Of a stretch of DNA of 7,356 bases, positions 1 to 6,085 are shown in pieces. The notes under the pieces were generated by a model. That model was not told where the DNA came from. It searched no databases and saw only the letters and a list, made by a program, of their open reading frames with translations. The DNA lies in NCBI GenBank assembly GCA_021807465.1, contig JAKBCX010000067.1:1-7356 (forward strand), written 5' to 3'. Within the stretch, counting starts at the first letter, position 1; every line of letters begins with the position of its first letter. The position numbers were made by a program, and so were the translations under genes. This DNA is from Pseudomonadota bacterium (GTDB lineage Bacteria; Pseudomonadota; Alphaproteobacteria; Acetobacterales; Acetobacteraceae).

Positions 1-525
1 TTCAATATAGCCATAGCCTGTCTCGGGTTTATCCGGCGTAATACCAAAGGTGACAATCTGCCCGTTCTGCGCCGCCGCGCAAGCCTTGCCCAGCGCCACC
101 TGCAGCGCCTGCTCATCGCCAATGGCCGCGTCCGCCGCCATAATCCATAACAACGCGTTAGGGTCTTCCTCCGCCGCCAGCAGCGCCGCCGCGGTTACCG
201 CCGGGGCGGAGTTACGCCCCACCGGCTCCAGCAAAATGCGCCCGCCCCCAACCGCGGCATTGCGCAAATGTTCCGCGACAACAAAACGATGTTCCTCGTT
301 GCAAACCACGATGGGCGCACCAAGCCCGGCATTAGCCGCGCGCAGCGCCGTGTCCTGGATCAGTGATTTTTTCGACAGAAGCGGCCAGAATTGTTTCGGG
401 AAACTCGCTCGCGAAACAGGCCAGAGGCGCGAGCCAGAGCCGCCGGAGAGAATGACTGGCGTGACCGCAAACCCCAGGGAACCCGCTTTCGCCCCCATCC
501 CCGCTTGCGTCATATGCTCCGACAT
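1..525 (-). CDS. manC: Mannose-1-phosphate guanylyltransferase, N-terminal part (cut by left edge)
   Basis: The enzyme transfers GMP from GTP to mannose-1-phosphate to make GDP-mannose, a cytoplasmic precursor of exopolysaccharide and O-antigen sugars. 175 codons are visible. The family signature GGSGSRLWP lies at residues 28-36, followed by the FPKQF block (42-46, Lys44), EPVGRNSAPA (100-109) and GYGYIE at the window edge. The start at 525 is chosen because GGGAGG lies 5 bases upstream; a second ATG at 513 is possible. The first 20 or so residues look like a non-conserved tail. Oddity: the usual P-A/S-D-H segment reads A-A-D-A (residues 130-133), so the Asp is kept but Pro and His are both Ala. 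The C-terminal half is missing, so it cannot be told whether this is a single-domain enzyme or the bifunctional form with a phosphomannose isomerase domain. It is the only gene on the minus strand. Confidence 0.9.
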   Translation of the reverse strand, partial: MSEHMTQAGMGAKAGSLGFAVTPVILSGGSGSRLWPVSRASFPKQFWPLLSKKSLIQDTALRAANAGLGAPIVVCNEEHRFVVAEHLRNAAVGGGRILLEPVGRNSAPAVTAAALLAAEEDPNALLWIMAADAAIGDEQALQVALGKACAAAQNGQIVTFGITPDKPETGYGYIE

Positions 526-530
526 TTACA

Positions 531-536
531 CCTCCC
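531..536 (-). promoter_or_regulatory. Ribosome binding site of the manC-like gene
   Basis: Read on the minus strand this is GGGAGG, 5 bases before the ATG at 525. It supports that start over the in-frame ATG at 513. Confidence 0.6.
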
Positions 537-697
537 GCTATGCTGCACCGCACATTGCCATGACCGGCACTGAAATGACAACATGATTCCCCGCCGAAAG
601 CCTCAAAAGACGAGAATCTCTCCAAATTTTTACAATAAATTCACGCGCTAAGCGGCGCTTGACGATACCCGGCAAGAGGTTTCTGCTGGGCCGTAAC

Positions 698-703
698 GGA
701 GGA
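698..703 (+). promoter_or_regulatory. Ribosome binding site of aldo/keto reductase
   Basis: GGAGGA lies 7 bases before the ATG at 711. It is the best Shine-Dalgarno in the window and fixes this start. Confidence 0.65.
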
Positions 704-710
704 AACACCC

Positions 711-1733
711 ATGCGCTACAAGACACTCGGCCGCTCCGGCCTTATCGTCTCACCGCTCTGCCTGGGCTGTATGAGCTTTGGCACCGCCGCGCGCGGGCAG
801 CATGAATGGGCGCTGGACGAAGAGGCAAGCCGCCCATTCTTCCGCCAGGCGCTCGAGGCCGGCATTAATTTCTTCGACACGGCCAACGCCTACTCCGCCG
901 GCACGTCCGAGGAGATCACCGGCCGTGCCCTCAAGGATTTCGCCAAGCGCGACGAGGTAGTGATCGCCACCAAGGCGTATTTCCCATGGCGCGCCGCACC
1001 CAACACGGGCGGGCTTTCACGCAAGGCACTATTCTCCGCCGCCGATGCCAGCCTGCGCCGCCTGGGCACCGATTATATCGACCTCTACCAGATCCATCGC
1101 TGGGACCAGTCCACGCCCATAGAGGAAACAATGGAGGCCCTGCACGACATCGTGAAATCCGGCCGCGTGCGCTATATCGGCGCCTCATCCATGGCCTCGT
1201 GGCAATTCGCCAAGGCGCAATATACGGCGCGGCTGCATGGCTGGACGGAGTTTGTCTCCATGCAGAACCAGGTCAACCTGCTCTACCGCGAGGAAGAGCG
1301 CGAGATGCTGCCGCTCTGCGCCGATATGAATATCGGCGTCATCCCCTGGAGCCCGCTGGCGCGCGGCCTGCTCTCACGAAGCTGGGGCGAGCAGACCAAG
1401 CGCTCGCAAACCGATGCCTTCGCCAAATCCATGTTCGGCGGCGGTCACGATCAGGACCGCCAGATTGTGTCCGCCGTGGCCAACATCGCCGCCGCGCGCG
1501 GCGTGCCCCAAGCGCAAATCGCGCTGGCCTGGCTGTTCAGCAAACCCGTCATCACCGCGCCCATCATCGGCGCCACCAAAACCGCACATCTTAACGACGC
1601 GGTGGCCGCGCTCGGCATCGCCCTTACCCAGGAGGAAATCGAGCAGCTCGAAGCCCCCTACCAGCCGCGCCCGGTCTCGGGCATCATCCCGCCCTACCAA
1701 ACCCGCCCCATTACCGTATCACTCCAGCCATGA
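711..1733 (+). CDS. Aldo/keto reductase, YajO-like
   Basis: 340-residue cytoplasmic NAD(P)H-dependent oxidoreductase with the AKR (beta/alpha)8 barrel, expected to reduce aldehydes or ketones. The catalytic tetrad can be placed: Asp56 and Tyr61 in FFDTANAYS, Lys88 in IATKAY, His129 in YQIHRWD. The cofactor side shows SPLARGLLS (from residue 214) and the late PIIGATK block (284-290) that contacts the 2'-phosphate/adenine side. The N-terminus (TLGRSGLIVSPLCLGCMSFG) and the REEEREMLPLC segment (193-203) resemble E. coli YajO as I remember it, and length fits that group (about 325-340). The natural substrate cannot be read from sequence. The strong RBS and upstream spacer suggest it heads a transcript, and its stop overlaps the next ATG (ATGA), so the phosphatase is probably co-translated. 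Confidence 0.93.
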   Translation: MRYKTLGRSGLIVSPLCLGCMSFGTAARGQHEWALDEEASRPFFRQALEAGINFFDTANAYSAGTSEEITGRALKDFAKRDEVVIATKAYFPWRAAPNTGGLSRKALFSAADASLRRLGTDYIDLYQIHRWDQSTPIEETMEALHDIVKSGRVRYIGASSMASWQFAKAQYTARLHGWTEFVSMQNQVNLLYREEEREMLPLCADMNIGVIPWSPLARGLLSRSWGEQTKRSQTDAFAKSMFGGGHDQDRQIVSAVANIAAARGVPQAQIALAWLFSKPVITAPIIGATKTAHLNDAVAALGIALTQEEIEQLEAPYQPRPVSGIIPPYQTRPITVSLQP

Positions 1734-2512
1734 ACATTATAACCGCCCCGCCGCCCCGCACCCTGCCGATAGAAGGCGGGCACAACCTGCGTGACCTTGG
1801 CGGCTACCGCACCCAAGATGGGCGCCAGCTTAAGTGGCGCACCCTCTACCGCGCCGGCGCGCTATACGGCCTGCCGGAACAAAGCCGCGCCGCCCTGCGC
1901 GAGCTGGGCATACGCGCCATTTGCGACCTGCGCACGCCCGCGGAGCGTGCCCAGAACCCGATGGAATGGCATGACGGGCTGGACATTCATTATTATGGCG
2001 GCGTCACGTTAAAAAGCGGCGCCCAGCTGGAGCAAACCCTGAGTGACGGCACCGCGCTGCGGGACAGGATGCGCGCCCGCATGTTCTCCATCTACACCAG
2101 CCTGCCCTTCGAGCAGGCGGCCAGCTACCGCCACTTATTTGCCTTGCTGGCCACGGGCAACGTGCCGCTCCTGTTCAACTGCGCCGCCGGCAAAGACCGC
2201 ACCGGCCTGGCCGCCGCCCTGCTGCTCACCGCCCTGGGCGTGCCGCGCGCGACAGTGCTGGAGGATTACCTGCTCAGCAATGAATGGGCCGCGCGGCTGC
2301 GGGTGATGATGACCAGCCGCCACCCGCGCCATGAATCCACATTCGCCGACCCGGAGGCGCTCGCCCCCGTGCTCGCCGCCGATGCCGCTTATCTCAGCCT
2401 CTCCTTCCAGGCGATTGAGCAGAATTGCGGCTGTCTGGAAGCCTATCTGGCGGAGCATCTAGCCACCGGCCCGGCCGAACTGGCACAAATCCGCGCCCAT
2501 TTGCTGGAATAA
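1730..2512 (+). CDS. Tyrosine/serine-type protein phosphatase (IphP/DSP-like)
   Basis: 260 residues. The P-loop of cysteine-dependent phosphatases is clear: Cys151-A-A-G-K-D-Arg157-T-G, with Cys as nucleophile and Arg as phosphate binder. The upstream HNLRDLGGYRT (18-28) and CDLRTPAE (65-72) blocks are typical of the bacterial tyrosine/serine phosphatase family that includes IphP and resembles eukaryotic lipid/dual-specificity phosphatases. No signal peptide or membrane segment is seen, so it is probably cytoplasmic. The target (phosphotyrosine, phosphoinositide or small phosphate ester) cannot be told. Oddity: the residue before the catalytic Cys is Asn150, where His is usual (HC-x5-R). The start overlaps the reductase stop by 4 bases and has no good Shine-Dalgarno, which suggests translational coupling. 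Confidence 0.88.
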   Translation: MNIITAPPPRTLPIEGGHNLRDLGGYRTQDGRQLKWRTLYRAGALYGLPEQSRAALRELGIRAICDLRTPAERAQNPMEWHDGLDIHYYGGVTLKSGAQLEQTLSDGTALRDRMRARMFSIYTSLPFEQAASYRHLFALLATGNVPLLFNCAAGKDRTGLAAALLLTALGVPRATVLEDYLLSNEWAARLRVMMTSRHPRHESTFADPEALAPVLAADAAYLSLSFQAIEQNCGCLEAYLAEHLATGPAELAQIRAHLLE

Positions 2513-2571
2513 AGCCTGCCCGGGCGCGGAATATATTTTACAACCCGGCCAATCCGGTTCACCATGCCGCC
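2513..2571 (+). promoter_or_regulatory. Short gap before ppk2 with an AT-rich patch
   Basis: The 59-base gap holds an AT-rich run at 2531-2540 (contains TATATT, a possible -10 element) in otherwise GC-rich DNA. No matching -35 sits at a normal distance and no Shine-Dalgarno precedes the ATG at 2572. A weak internal promoter is possible but not shown. Confidence 0.2.
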
Positions 2572-3366
2572 ATGGCCAAAAAAGAAAAAACCGCGGGCGC
2601 CAAGGCGCGCAAGGACGAAAAAAACGGGTATGAGGCCGAGCTGCGCGAACTGCAGATCGAACTGGTCAAGCTCCAGCGCCATGTTATCTCCCATGGCAAA
2701 AAGCTGCTCGTCATCCTGGAAGGGCGCGACGCGGCCGGCAAGGATGGCACCATCAAGCGCATTATCGAGCATCTCTCCCCGCGCGACATAAGGGTGGTTG
2801 CCCTGCCCAAACCCTCGGACCGCGAAACCTCACAATGGTATTTCCAGCGCTATGTCGCGCATCTGCCGGCGGCGGGCGAAATCGTGCTGTTCAACCGCTC
2901 CTGGTATAACCGCGCAGGGGTAGAGCGCGTCATGGGGTTCTGCACCGATGAGGAATACAGCCAATTCCTGCGCCATGTGCCCATCTTCGAGAATATGCTT
3001 GTGCAGGATAGCATCTTCATCCTGAAATATTACCTCGATATTGGCCGCAAGGAGCAGAAGCGGCGCCTGGAAAGCCGCCGCGAAGACCCGCTGAAACAAT
3101 GGAAAATCAGCCCCATAGACGAAAAGGCGCTCTCGCATTTCGACGATTATACTGAAGCCCGCAACGTGATGCTGCGCCAGAGCGACAGCGCCGCCGCGCC
3201 GTGGATCATCGTCCGCGCCGAGGACAAAAAGGCCGCCCGCCTCGCCATCATCGCCGACCTCATCTCACGCATCGAGTATCACGGCGCCACCCCCAAGGAT
3301 ACGAGCGGCGAAATTGTCTGCCGGTTCGACGAGGCCTGCTTCACCAACGGCATGCTGGCCGGGTAA
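2572..3366 (+). CDS. ppk2: Polyphosphate kinase 2 (PPK2), class I-like
   Basis: 264-residue single-domain PPK2. The family moves phosphate between polyphosphate and nucleoside di/monophosphates; single-domain class I members mostly phosphorylate NDPs to NTPs with polyP. Walker A is LEGRDAAGKDGTIKR (49-63; Lys57). The conserved SQWYFQRYVAHLP (87-99) and the Walker B-like VLFNRSWYNRAGVERVMGFC (105-124) follow. The lid region has a basic run (Lys160-Arg170, including KRRLESRR) and DPLKQWKISPID (172-183). The first 15 or so residues are a Lys-rich tail. ATG 2572 is chosen over an in-frame ATG at 2425 that would lie inside the phosphatase gene and add 49 unrelated residues. Position 108 is Asn where many members have Asp (F-D-R-S); I believe Asn also occurs in the family. 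Start context is weak (no Shine-Dalgarno). Likely role: nucleotide and polyP homeostasis. Confidence 0.9.
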   Translation: MAKKEKTAGAKARKDEKNGYEAELRELQIELVKLQRHVISHGKKLLVILEGRDAAGKDGTIKRIIEHLSPRDIRVVALPKPSDRETSQWYFQRYVAHLPAAGEIVLFNRSWYNRAGVERVMGFCTDEEYSQFLRHVPIFENMLVQDSIFILKYYLDIGRKEQKRRLESRREDPLKQWKISPIDEKALSHFDDYTEARNVMLRQSDSAAAPWIIVRAEDKKAARLAIIADLISRIEYHGATPKDTSGEIVCRFDEACFTNGMLAG

Positions 3367-3416
3367 GGCGGTGCGGACCCCTGGTTTTCAAAAAAACGTC
3401 ATTCTAAATAGCCCTC

Positions 3417-3800
3417 ATGACCGACCTTCTCAGCGCCCTTAAATTCGACTCCAACGGCCTCATCCCCGCCATCGCCCAGCAGCACGATACGGGCGAGGTG
3501 CTGATGATGGCCTGGATGAACGCCGAGTCGGTCGAGGAGAGCCTGCGCACCGGCCAGGTCTGCTACTGGTCGCGCTCGCGCGGCAAACTCTGGCGCAAGG
3601 GCGAAACCTCGGGCCAGCAGCAAAAACTCGTCGAGATGCGCCTGGATTGCGATGGCGACACGCTGCTGCTGCTGGTGGACCAGCAAGGCGTGGCCTGCCA
3701 CACCGGGCGCCGCAACTGCTTTTACCTGGCCGCGCGGGATGGGGAATGGGTGGAAATCGCCAAACCTCTGGTGGACCCGGAGCGGCTTTATCACCGCTAG
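3417..3800 (+). CDS. hisI: Phosphoribosyl-AMP cyclohydrolase
   Basis: 127 residues, the usual length for a stand-alone HisI without the HisE pyrophosphohydrolase domain. It opens the purine ring of phosphoribosyl-AMP in the third step of histidine synthesis, as a zinc-dependent cytoplasmic dimer. Visible signatures are VLMMAWMN (28-35), CYWSRSRGKLWRKGETSG (49-66), the metal-binding DCDGD (77-81; Asp77, Asp79, Asp81, Cys78) and ACHTGRRNCFY (93-103; Cys94 and Cys101). The three cysteines have the spacing expected of the zinc site. The 50-base gap before it contains an AT-rich stretch (3384-3410), with no Shine-Dalgarno. No other his genes are near, and the neighbours are unrelated metabolically. 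Confidence 0.96.
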   Translation: MTDLLSALKFDSNGLIPAIAQQHDTGEVLMMAWMNAESVEESLRTGQVCYWSRSRGKLWRKGETSGQQQKLVEMRLDCDGDTLLLLVDQQGVACHTGRRNCFYLAARDGEWVEIAKPLVDPERLYHR

Positions 3801-3818
3801 GACCAATGCACTTGATAC

Positions 3819-3846
3819 GGCCCCGTTTTTTGGCGAGAAAGGGGCT
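3819..3846. other. Inverted repeat between hisI and cytochrome gene
   Basis: GGCCCC (3819-3824) can pair with GGGGCT (3841-3846), and inner TTT with AAA after one bulged base, forming a modest hairpin in the 70-base gap. The following bases are A-rich rather than T-rich on the plus strand, so it is not a standard intrinsic terminator for hisI. It may be chance. Confidence 0.2.
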
Positions 3847-3870
3847 ACAAAAATAATTCAGGGGTTGTCC

Positions 3871-5511
3871 ATGCCGCTCGCGCCATCAAACCTTCGCCGC
3901 CATAAAGTGGCCCTGGCCATTGCCTTTCTCATCCTGGGCCTTGGCAGCATCGTGGCCACGCGCATGGCCACGGCGGACGGCACCACGAACTACCCTGCCG
4001 CCTCGCTCGCCGCGCCGACTGATCAAGCTGCCCTCATCGCGCGCGGCAAATACCTCGTCACGGCGGCGGATTGCCAGCCCTGCCATACCGGCCCCGGCCA
4101 TGCGCCCTTTACCGGCGGGCTTATCATGAACACGCCATTCGGCGGCCTGGCCACTCCCAACATCACGCCAGACAAGGCAACCGGCATCGGCAACTGGTCG
4201 GATGAGGATTTCTACAACGCCCTGCATTACGGCATTGCCCCCGGCCGCACCTGGCTTGTGTTCCCCCGCTTCCTGTATCCGGGCATGCCCTACACCTCCT
4301 ACACCAAGCTCTCCCGCGCCGATGTGATGGCGATAAAAGCCTATCTCTTCTCGCTGGCGCCGCAGCACGTGCAGCCCACACCGTCCTCTCTGAAATTCCC
4401 CTTCAACCAGCGCCCCGTATTGCTGGGCTGGCGCATCCTGTTCTTCCGCGCCGGGCCGATGCACATGAACCCCGCCTGGGATGACCAGATGAAGAACGGT
4501 GCTTACCTTACCGAGGCGTTGGGCCATTGCGCCGAGTGCCACACGCCGCGCAACATCATGGCCGCCATGGAAACCGGCGCCTGGCTGGCCGGTTCGCCCA
4601 TCGACGCCTTCTACGCCCCCAATATCAGCTCAGACAAAACCTATGGCGTGGGCGGCTGGAGCCAGGCGGACTTGGTGGCCTATCTGCACGACGACGGCAA
4701 CCTTTCCAAAGGCTCGCCCTACGGCCCCATGGGCGACATGACCGACCACTCCACCAGCCTCATCCCGGTTTCGGACGTGGTGGACATCGCCAACTACCTG
4801 CAGCACGAGACCAAACCGCAGCACACCCCGCCGCCCCCTGCGGTGGCCAATGGCGCAGCCTCGGCCAAGGCGGGCGAAATTGTGTACCAGGCCAACTGCT
4901 CCGGCTGCCATGGCCAAACCGGCGGCGGCATGCCGCCCAGGATGGTGCCCAACCTGGCGGGGAACGATTCCATCGTCTCAGGCCCGGCTAATAACGTTAT
5001 CGGCGCCGTGCTGAGCGGGCTGGGCACATGGCATGGCGGCCCGGCCATGCCGAGCTTCGCCACCGCGCTCTCGGACCAGCAGATTGCGGACGTGGCCAAT
5101 TATGTCCGTACCGCCTGGGGCAATAAAGGCACGGCTTCCGCCACACCGGCCCAGGTTATGGCCCTGCGCGGCATCGCCGTGGTGCCCTACAGCGCCGATG
5201 AAGCCTCGGACAGGCTGGGCTGCCCGCGCATTACCGCCGCTGGCGGGGCAGATAGCGTGGCCGATCCCGGCAACGGGCTGCTTAACGCCTACCAGGGCGT
5301 TACCGCCTCCACCCTGCCCAACCGCACCGGCGCGCTTATCAACGCCGTGCGGGCGGGCAATAGCACCATCTCCAACGCTGACCTGATGAACACGCTGGTG
5401 GCCGCCTATTGCCCCGTGGCGGCTCATACGCCAGGCCTCAGCCTTGCCGCCAAGCGGCTTGCCGTGAAGGATTTCATGGCTGCCTCATGGCCACTGGTAA
5501 CGGCCCATTAA
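3871..5511 (+). CDS. Membrane-anchored tri-haem cytochrome c, ADH-cytochrome-subunit type, with extra C-terminal module
   Basis: 546 residues. A hydrophobic segment at 12-30 is a signal/anchor, so the protein acts on the periplasmic face. Three CxxCH haem sites are seen: CQPCH (68-72), CAECH (220-224), CSGCH (343-347). Likely distal Met ligands are Met139 (YPGMPY), Met287 (YGPMGD) and Met393 (PAMPSF). Repeated FYAPNIS/ATPNIT-type segments after the first two haems match the cytochrome subunit of PQQ alcohol dehydrogenase and molybdenum aldehyde dehydrogenases, which pass electrons to ubiquinone. Those subunits usually end soon after the third haem domain (about 440-480 residues). Here about 125 residues follow (from about 420) with Cys451 and Cys514 and no further CxxCH. 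ATG 3871 has AGGGG 6 bases upstream and directly precedes the signal peptide. An upstream in-frame ATG at 3652 lies inside hisI and is rejected. No dehydrogenase gene is in the window. Confidence 0.9.
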   Translation: MPLAPSNLRRHKVALAIAFLILGLGSIVATRMATADGTTNYPAASLAAPTDQAALIARGKYLVTAADCQPCHTGPGHAPFTGGLIMNTPFGGLATPNITPDKATGIGNWSDEDFYNALHYGIAPGRTWLVFPRFLYPGMPYTSYTKLSRADVMAIKAYLFSLAPQHVQPTPSSLKFPFNQRPVLLGWRILFFRAGPMHMNPAWDDQMKNGAYLTEALGHCAECHTPRNIMAAMETGAWLAGSPIDAFYAPNISSDKTYGVGGWSQADLVAYLHDDGNLSKGSPYGPMGDMTDHSTSLIPVSDVVDIANYLQHETKPQHTPPPPAVANGAASAKAGEIVYQANCSGCHGQTGGGMPPRMVPNLAGNDSIVSGPANNVIGAVLSGLGTWHGGPAMPSFATALSDQQIADVANYVRTAWGNKGTASATPAQVMALRGIAVVPYSADEASDRLGCPRITAAGGADSVADPGNGLLNAYQGVTASTLPNRTGALINAVRAGNSTISNADLMNTLVAAYCPVAAHTPGLSLAAKRLAVKDFMAASWPLVTAH

Positions 5512-6085
5512 GGTCGAAACCTACACAGGGGCGGCGGCAACGCCGCTCCTGCCCGATCTCGCCCGGCTGCGCGTCGAGGTCTTCCGCGACTTCCCCTATC
5601 TTTACGATGGCGACATTGCCTACGAGCAGAACTATCTGCGCGTCTATGCCGATACGCCGGGTGCGGCCATCATTGTAGCGCGCGATGACGAGGGGCGGGT
5701 TGTCGGCGCCTCCACCTGCCTGCCCCTGGCGGCGGAAACCGAGGCCGTGAAAAAGCCGTTCCTCGATGCCGGAATCGACATCTCCCGCATCTTCTATTTT
5801 GGCGAATCCGTGCTGGAAAAAGCCTATCGCGGCCAGGGCATCGGCATTGCCTTCTTCCAGGCGCGCGAGGCCCAGGCGGCAGGCTACGTCACCACCGCCT
5901 TCTGCGCCGTTATCCGCCCGCCGGACCATCCGCTCCGCCCGAAGGAGTATGTGCCGCTGGACGAATTCTGGCGCCACCGCGGCTATCGCCCGCGCCCTGG
6001 GCTTGTATGCAGCATGAGCTGGCGCGATATTGGCGAGAGCGCCGAAACGCAGAAGCACCTGCAATTCTGGACCAAGGATTTATGA
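5507..6085 (+). CDS. GNAT N-acetyltransferase with apparent ATT start
   Basis: About 192 residues. The GNAT acetyl-CoA pyrophosphate loop is RGQGIG (108-113), preceded by FYFGESVLEKAY (strand beta4 and the start of helix alpha3). The N-terminal part (LRVEVFRDFPYLYDGD, 21-36, then IIVARDDEGRVVGAST, 55-70) is GNAT-like coding sequence and must belong to the protein. In this frame there is no ATG, GTG or TTG between the stop at 5498-5500 and GTG 5747, and starting at 5747 would delete the first 80 residues including conserved strands. The best natural N-terminus is ATT 5507 (then KVETYTG), which shares one base with the cytochrome TAA stop (5509-5511); CTG codons further in are alternatives. No good Shine-Dalgarno is seen, so re-initiation after cytochrome translation is inferred. 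The end overlaps the nitrilase start (ATGA, 6082-6085). Substrate unknown; probable partner of the nitrilase. Confidence 0.8.
   Translation: MKVETYTGAAATPLLPDLARLRVEVFRDFPYLYDGDIAYEQNYLRVYADTPGAAIIVARDDEGRVVGASTCLPLAAETEAVKKPFLDAGIDISRIFYFGESVLEKAYRGQGIGIAFFQAREAQAAGYVTTAFCAVIRPPDHPLRPKEYVPLDEFWRHRGYRPRPGLVCSMSWRDIGESAETQKHLQFWTKDL

Larger units (their letters stand above)
526..710. promoter_or_regulatory. Divergent intergenic region between manC-like gene and aldo/keto reductase
   Basis: This 185-base spacer between divergent genes must carry both promoters. Its middle (about 605-645) is clearly more AT-rich than the surroundings. On the plus strand TACAAT at 631-636 is a good -10 candidate (5 of 6 to the sigma-70 consensus), with only a weak -35 (AAGACG, 607-612). 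The -10 sits inside a short inverted repeat AATTT/AAATT (625-629 and 637-641), and GAGAATCTC (612-620) is an imperfect palindrome. A second candidate -35, TTGACG at 659-664, has only a poor -10 (TCTGCT, 682-687). No convincing minus-strand promoter was found by eye. Confidence 0.35.

Noticed and set aside
50..586. 178-residue plus-strand open frame
   Set aside because: It lies opposite the clearly recognisable guanylyltransferase and encodes a low-complexity Ala/Ser/Pro-rich product, typical of a shadow in GC-rich DNA.
3819..3846. Intrinsic terminator after hisI
   Set aside because: The hairpin is short with a bulge and no T-run follows on the plus strand.
3830..3857. Promoter TTGGCG-16-AATAAT before the cytochrome gene
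   Set aside because: Transcription would begin only about 7 bases before the ATG, downstream of most of the AGGGG ribosome site, so the match is probably chance.
3886..4542. 218-residue minus-strand open frame
   Set aside because: It is antisense to the first two haem domains of the cytochrome and has no recognisable motifs or start signal.
5409..5678. 89-residue plus-strand frame bridging cytochrome and GNAT, as a possible frameshifted GNAT N-terminus
   Set aside because: The GNAT-like sequence is continuous in another frame from 5507 onward, so no frameshift is needed; this frame gives Arg/Pro-rich nonsense.
5474..6064. 196-residue minus-strand open frame
   Set aside because: It is antisense to the GNAT gene, whose motifs are clear; composition is that of a shadow frame.
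5747..6085. GNAT starting at GTG 5747 as a short 112-residue protein
   Set aside because: It would discard 80 upstream residues that read as normal GNAT sequence in the same frame.
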